From positions 620,001 to 684,000 of the forward strand of contig MU858050.1 of NCBI GenBank assembly GCA_033297075.1: a DNA stretch of 64,000 nucleotides, given 5' to 3'. Of this stretch, positions 58,129-64,000 are shown piece by piece. The first letter of the stretch is position 1, and each line of letters starts with the position of its first letter. Source of the DNA: Rhypophila decipiens. Taxonomy: Eukaryota; Ascomycota; Sordariomycetes; Sordariales; Naviculisporaceae. The position numbers were made by a program, and so were the translations under genes. The notes below the pieces were generated by a model. The model was given only the letters and a program-made list of their open reading frames with translations. It did not search any database and had not been told where the DNA came from.

Positions 58129-60724
58129 ATGTCGAGCTCATCTACCCCGGGCTCGTTGCAGCCAAAGCGATCAGCCATCAAGCTGAATGACGATAACAGC
58201 GAGAGGTCAAACCCGACCAGTACAATCAACAAAGGTTGGTACCCCTCTTTTCAACCGTGGATGTTTCGTTTCGTCGTTTCGTTCTTGTTTGAACAGTTCT
58301 TTGTCAACCGAGCTTGAAGATGGCAATCACGAGGTCACTCAAGTGGTTTCTCACTTTTCCTTGGGCAAAGCGCACCACTTCGAGTGAATGATCGCAATAC
58401 CGTCAAGTGGCCAAACCACTGAAGTGAAGTCGTTCCATAATGACCTCCTCGAGTTGGTCAGTTTTCATCTCTGTGCTTTTCAATAACAAGAATACAGTTG
58501 TTCAAATCTCCGAGCCTGAGCCGCGAGCGGCTGAGGAAGCGTCCTCAAAGAGGCAGTTTGCTGCCAGCATCGCCAGAAGACTCAGTGGACGACCCCCTTC
58601 AGTCACAGGCTCGTCAAGGGCCTCGGTGAACAGTCAAACTAGTGGGGAGGGTTCCGGCCTTCAAACCGCCGCTGGCTCATCGGCCAACATCGCCGAGGAC
58701 GCTCAGCGGCAACCCCATCACCGACATGGGCTAGACCGTGCAAGCGAGAAGTTGGTCTCCCAAATTGCCGACTGGCTGCAGCGGGAGAAGGCCAAGAAGG
58801 CGACTAGAAAGACCCAGAAGGTTTCTACGAGGCGCAAATCCCCACCGGTGGAGAAGCAACATGACCGCCCCGGCTCGGCCTGTTCGGCCACTTCGGGATC
58901 GAGTGAGGTATCACTGGACCGTCTGCAGAGGATTCTGGATGATAGCATGGAGGCGCTCGGCCTCACTTCAACCCCTTATCTTGGTCCTTATGGTGGACGG
59001 AGACATCGAAAATCGCTAAAGAATCTTACCCTCAGTCGTACTGTGTCGTCAGACACAGAGTTTTTTGATGGAGATGTGGTCGTCCCCGGTTGTGATGGAT
59101 TTCTGGACAATTCGAAGACCCTGAGCTACTCGGGAGGCAAAGCGGCTGCAGATGATGGCTCAGCATCGACCGCGAAGGAAGAGAAGGAACGCCAAGCTTG
59201 GATCACGTTCAAGAATGAGATCATTCGACTGACACATACGCTCAAGCTCAAGGGCTGGAGGCGGGTACCGCTCGAGGGCGGAGACATGATCTCTGTCGAG
59301 CGTCTCAGCGGTGCTTTGACGAATGCGGTATACGTCGTATCACCGCCCCCGGAGTCGGTCTTGCCTCCCCAGGAAGGAAAGAAGCAACCGAAGAAGGTTC
59401 TCCTGAGGATCTACGGCCCACAGGTCGAGCATCTGATCGACAGGGAGAAAGAGCTCGGCGTGCTGAGACGGCTTGCGAGAAAGAAGATCGGGCCCCGGTT
59501 ACTCGGAACATTCCTGAACGGCCGTTTCGAGCAATATTTCGAATCTACCACCCTCACACCATCCGATCTGCGCGAGCCAGATACATCCAAACAGATCGCC
59601 AAGCGCATGCGTGAACTCCATGATGGCGTTGACCTGCTTGAGGAGGAAAAGGATGAAGGTCCGAATGTTTTGAGGAACTGGGATAAATGGCTTGATCAGG
59701 TTGAGAAAACCGTGTCGTTTCTGGATGACCAAATTCAAGCTGGGTCTAGCTCTGCTTCTCGCGGCCCGGTGGATGCCTGGAAAGCTAACGGCTTCGTTTG
59801 CGGCGTCGAATGGCCTGTATTCAAGGCCATGGTGGAGAAGTATCGAAAGTTCTTGGTCAAGTACTACGGTTCCGACAAGAATCTTCGGGAGAAGCTCGTG
59901 TTTGCACATAATGATGTACGTATCGATTCAATGCAGCTCTTCAAGAGGCTGTTTGCTGACCTATTCCAACGCAGACCCAGTATGGCAACATCCTGCGTAT
60001 CCGTCCGGATGATCAAAAGAGCCCGCTCCTCCAACCGGCCAATCAGCACAAACAGCTCATTGTCATCGACTTCGAATATGCTGCCGCCAATGCGCCAGGT
60101 CTGGAGTTTGCCAACCACTTTTCAGAGTGGACATATAACTATCATGATCCCGTGAACGCGCATGCTTGCAATACCAACAACTACCCCACTGTCGAAGAGC
60201 AGGAGCGCTTCATCAGGGCTTATGTAGAGCATAAGCCCAGGATTCCGTCGAGTGCTTCGACTCCAAAGTCCTCCTCAGGATTGACACCTTCGGGACCTGG
60301 CACACCTGGACTTCGTGCAACAAGCTCAGCAAGCTCGATCGTCGAGTTCATGCTTGATGCCCGAGCTCCAGCAGGGAGTAGTTGGAAAGAAGAAGAAGCA
60401 CGCCGGGAAGAGGAGTCGGAAAAACGCATCCAAGAGCTTATGGAAGAGGCGAGACTCTGGCGGATTGCTAACAGCGCCATGTGGGTAGCATGGGGAATCG
60501 TTCAGGCCAAAATACCAGGTCTCAAGCTTGTCCCTGATCCCAATGGAGGCCCTGTCGAGGGAGAAACTGCCGAGGGAGAGGGCGACGCAGACGCCTTCGA
60601 CTACCTTCGATACTCGCAGGACAGGGCCTACTTCTTCTGGGGCGATTGCGTCTCTATGGGTCTGGTTCAGAAAGAGGAACTTCCTGAAAACCTGCGAGCA
60701 AAACTCAAGCTTGTTCCGTATTAG
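58129..60724 (+). CDS. Choline/ethanolamine kinase (757 aa, 3 exons)
   Basis: Cytosolic enzyme that phosphorylates choline or ethanolamine with ATP, the first step of the CDP-choline (Kennedy) pathway; homologue of yeast Cki1/Eki1. Exons are 58129–58234, 58498–59915 and 59975–60724. The first intron (58235–58497, 263 nt, GTTGGT…CAG) is long for this window and could hide a small exon; the second (GTACGT…CAG, CTGAC branch) is secure. Catalytic motifs are Brenner's HND (506–508) and the choline kinase motif IDFEY with Asp540, plus RIYGP and LRRLARKKIGPRLLGTF in the N-lobe. Residues 1–240 are a Ser/Arg-rich disordered extension much longer than the animal enzyme. A second Ser/Pro/Thr-rich insertion follows HKPRIPSS (about 595–660) inside the C-lobe. 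The C-terminus (LRYSQDRAYFFWGDCVSMG) is standard. Confidence 0.9.
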
Positions 60725-61513
60725 CAACGCCAACCCGAGCTCCCGGAAGCTTGTCCACACACCACGTGTATGAGCTAAAAATGTTATCCGTGACGTTTAA
60801 GGGGGAGTTTGGGGACCTGCATCCCAGCCGCACGTTTGTTTGTTAGCGAGCGTTGATCCATGTTCTGATTGGACGAACGACTTATTACTGAAATCTTGGG
60901 TGGGTCTCCCAGGTGCCTGGCGAAGATCCATGGAAGGGTGACGTGGGGGAACCGGGAAGCCGTGCACGAACCACCCCGCACTTTGCGCCCCATTCTCCTC
61001 ATCGCAGACCTGCGATCGGTTTCTTATTTCCGTCCTACTTTTTTAATAAACATCTGAATTGAACATCGAAATGCCTCAAATTCGACGGGTTATTTGCCAA
61101 TGTGAAATTCTTCTGCTATTTTGAACGGTTGCGATATGTTGTAGTTTGGATCGGATATTAAAAGTTGCGATGGGATGGTGCGGCAGCTCATCAGGGGTCA
61201 GTCATAAGTGGGTGGCTGGTCGCCCAACCTCCAGCCTTCGAATTTGTGAAGCTATCCGGATCTCGTTCGATCGCAACCCAACCTCTTCACAAAGTGAGGC
61301 CAGCGAGAACATTAACCTGCTCCAACCATATCTCTCTCTTTCGCCCACCTTTGCATAATGATCTTCTGTCCTGCGTCCCTGTTTGCGTGTGTATTTGCAT
61401 GAAGTAACTGGCAATTGGTCGTTTAATGGTCCAACTTGTAGGTACCTCATTGACGTCGTGCTTTTTTACTTGTCGTGCCAACTTTTCCTCCCTCTCTTTT
61501 CCACTCCAGAGAA
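60725..61513. other. Intergenic; promoter of DUF3433 gene
   Basis: No gene seen. TTTTTTAATAAA near 61028–61040 may serve transcript ends. The last 150 bases are pyrimidine-rich, as in other promoters here. Confidence 0.5.
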
Positions 61514-64000
61514 ATGAATTCCCAAAGCCCGAATTTCGATTATGTGGAACATCCTCGTACGTTTGGTGTCGACCGATAAGCTTCTTTTTTTGATCCGCGA
61601 GTTCGTAATCTGATCCTTTCGTCATTTTTCATGTCATAGGTCCCTACTTGCAGCAAAACTTGGCTGGTTCAGACGCAACCCTGAGGCCGCTCGAAGACGA
61701 CCAGCACTTTGACGAGTTTAGCTACACGACCACCCCTCCTCCCGCAACACAATCTCAACAGCAGTCGACGGGAGTACCGCGTGCCCCGACGCCGCCGTCT
61801 CTGTTCTCCTCAGAAGATACTGGGACCTCAGATAGCGAGATTTACGGACCTGACCGCCTCGCGCAGCCGGCCGTGATCACACAAGCATACGCACGCCCGG
61901 TGATCGTTCAAGGTCCTCCACAGCGCATGCCCGACTTTCCTGATTCATCCTTACCACGCCAGCCTCCGGCCTGGGAGGCGAGCTTCAACGCCGCCATGTT
62001 GAGCGATTTCCGTGACGAATTGGCCCGGGAGGCGGGGACCGTGACCCCCGGAGTCGACGATACACCTTATATTCAATATGCGATAGAAGCCCTCACGCGC
62101 GATCGAGACACCGGCTACTCGGGAGATGCTTCTACCCCGAGTGAAATAGACGTCCCCACCACCAGATTCTTCGTCCCTGGCCAAGGGTCTCAGTACCAGA
62201 ATCCGCAGCCGCAATGGCAGCCAACGCCGTCGACACTCGGGCCTGGTGGCTCAGCGGGGATCCCAATGCCAGTACCGGTACCGGTGCCTTATCCGACTCA
62301 CCCCCAACCGGCGGTTGTCTCCGAGGGAACGGGTCTCCTCGAACCTTTCAGACCAGACGCGGCAGCAGTATCAGCAGACTCTCTTGCCTCCACGCTCCTC
62401 AAGGGCGGACACCGACCCGCACTACCCAATGAGTGGGCCAGCGTGGACAGAGATGCTGCTCCTGCGAATCTACCACCACTAATCTTTAGACCACGAGTCT
62501 TGCGGACAGGCTCACTGCTCTTCTTTGCGACCCTTTCCCTGCTGATGGTGGGCGCCCTCATCTGCTCGGCGGTCTACTCGGAGCTTCATCGCGGTCTCCT
62601 GCCGTACGTCAGCATCTACGGAGGTCAATACTTTCTTTTCCGAATCCTCCCTGCGATCCTAGCGGCCGGCATCCTGTTGTACGCGCAGTTCATCATCAGC
62701 ACCATGTTCCGGATACTACCGTTTGCCCGTCTGGCTTCGGACGAACTAGAAGAGAGGGAGGGCGCAATCTTCAACGATTTATACATCAAGTCCTTTCTTT
62801 GGCCGCAGTTGGTTGGGCCCTGGCAAGTTTGGGTCCCGACCTTTGTGGTCTGGCTGATGAACATCACCATCCCGCTACAGAGCTCGCTGTTTACCGTCAT
62901 CTGGGTGGATGATGGGTGGAACTGGGCGACCGTCCAAGGTGTCGCGTGGACCCTTGTTGCGTTGTATCTGGCGCTCTTTGTTTCTGCCATTATTATCTGG
63001 AGGTATTGGGCGACCATGGAGGTGACGGGTTTGATGTGGGATCCTCGCTCACTCGCCGACGTTGCGGCCATCATCTCTGATACCAACACCGCCGAGGAAT
63101 ACCGAGGAACTCAAATCGCAGGAACCCGCGAGGGCATTCGATTCGCGTTGCGCAGACAAGCAAACCTGAAGCTGGGTTACTGGACGTGGCGTGACGGTCG
63201 ACCTGGCTTCTGGTATACCCTGGGGACACCATCCGACAACACCAGCTCCGCCCCGGTTCTAGACCAACTGATCAGCAAGAGCGGTGGCGGTGGTGGCCTC
63301 AAATCATCCCCACAAGACAAGGAAAAGCAAGGCATGCTGAGCAGCACAACCCGCGGGGGCCTATTCTCAGACGACCACCACGACATGGAAATCTCCCCCC
63401 AAGCACGATACCGCTACCTCCCCTGGTGTCTGCGCAACAACCAACTGCTCTACATCCTAGTGACATCCTTTGTCCTCCTGCTCGCCCTCCTAGTAGTCTG
63501 CTTCCTCCCCTCGACCCGAGTAACAACAAACGGCTTCATCCCGGGCCTCCCCGCAGCTCCCCAACGAGGCGCCTTCTCAGCCGCCAACTTTCTATGGAGC
63601 TTCTTCCCTTCCCTCCTAGGAATGATAATCTTTCTCCTCTTCCAATCCCTCGACCTGAACCTGCGTGTCCTCCAGCCTTGGGCCTCTCTGTCAAAAGATT
63701 ACCCCCGTGGCGCGCGGGCCGAGCAGTCCCTCTTGGCAGACTATGCCGCGTGCGCACCTCTGCAGAGTACCTTCCACGCCCTCAAGAACGGACATTTCCG
63801 CGTAGCTGCCATCTCGCTTTTGGGAACCCTCTTTGTCTTTATCCCTGCCGTTGCGGGGGGCATGTTCATGGCCCTGACCACGCCCGACGACATCGTCCGC
63901 ATGTTTCCGAATATCCCTGCCCTGGCGATAGTCCTCACCTTACTGGTCTTGTACTTTATCGCCCTGGTGGTTCTGTTCCCGAAAAGAGGGCATTTTAGAT
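61514..64000 (+). CDS. DUF3433 multi-pass membrane protein, spray-type, 5' part
   Basis: Large integral membrane protein of filamentous fungi. DUF3433 is, as I recall, the domain of Neurospora spray (hyphal branching and calcium phenotype); molecular function unknown. Exon 1 is 61514–61556 (MNSQSPNFDYVEHP). The intron 61557–61639 (GTACGT…TAG) joins to PYLQQNLAGSDATLRPLEDD. Exon 2 stays open from 61640 to the window edge with no stop, so the gene continues outside; about 801 residues are visible. The N-terminal ~285 residues are cytosolic-type, Pro/Gln-rich. Two DUF3433 blocks then follow: about 295–460 (membrane spans around SLLFFATLSLLMVGALICS, FRILPAILAAGILLYAQFI, WVPTFVVWLMNI, VAWTLVALYLALF) and about 590–800. 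The blocks share the pattern FRILPFARLAS / LRVLQPWASLS, a probable internal duplication. A Gly-rich loop lies between them. Confidence 0.85.

Noticed and set aside
63426..63998. 190-codon frame at the right edge
   Set aside because: Shadow of the DUF3433 coding exon, which is open in a different frame through the window end.

Overview
The window is nuclear DNA from a filamentous ascomycete (Pezizomycotina, most likely a Sordariomycete). Genes are sparse and carry short GT–AG introns, mostly 49–98 nt, often with CTAAC/CTGAC-like branch sites. The proteins are fungal: NIMA-type kinase, meiotic cohesin Rec8, D-arabinono-1,4-lactone oxidase, Spp1, Sco1, a C2H2 developmental regulator and a DUF3433 (spray-type) membrane protein. 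I saw no bacterial operons, CRISPR arrays, intact transposons, rRNA or convincing tRNA genes. All gene models come from reading splice sites and reading frames by eye. Family names rest on recognised motifs, not on searches.

Left part (1–22.5 kb), gene-dense. It opens with the 3' part of a diverged leucyl-tRNA synthetase. Then come a small unrecognised ORF, a membrane-anchored alpha/beta hydrolase, exosome subunit Rrp43, a Rab escort protein, and rec8 on the minus strand with a MluI cell-cycle box upstream. Next are a zinc-knuckle protein and the lactone oxidase (minus strand), whose 3' flank is a 21-copy 22-bp minisatellite. An ankyrin/double-BTB protein (minus) and a NIMA-family kinase (plus) then share a divergent promoter containing a GATA palindrome.

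Middle (22.5–52.3 kb), gene-poor. A (TC)47 tract lies behind the kinase. About 16.7 kb without a recognisable gene leads to a C2H2 zinc-finger regulator resembling FlbC. Another 7.3 kb without a recognisable gene follows, then a secreted six-exon GDSL/CE2-type esterase, then about 3 kb more of noncoding DNA. Base composition here is ordinary by eye rather than strongly AT-rich, so this looks more like large regulatory or noncoding-RNA territory around a developmental regulator than mutated transposon debris.

Right part (52.3–64 kb), gene-dense. A small coiled-coil protein resembling BLOC-1 subunit Cnl1 comes first. It is followed by the PHD-finger COMPASS subunit Spp1 (minus), divergent from the mitochondrial copper chaperone Sco1 (plus), then a long choline/ethanolamine kinase, and finally the 5' part of a DUF3433 multi-pass membrane protein that runs off the edge.

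The neighbours do not form one pathway or a biosynthetic cluster. Several concern cell cycle or meiosis (rec8, NIMA kinase), RNA processing (Rrp43), membrane traffic (Rab escort protein, BLOC-1-like) and lipid head groups (choline kinase). I did not find a clear new multi-gene system. The most unusual content is the minisatellite, the large gene-poor block around the C2H2 gene, and the regulatory palindromes.
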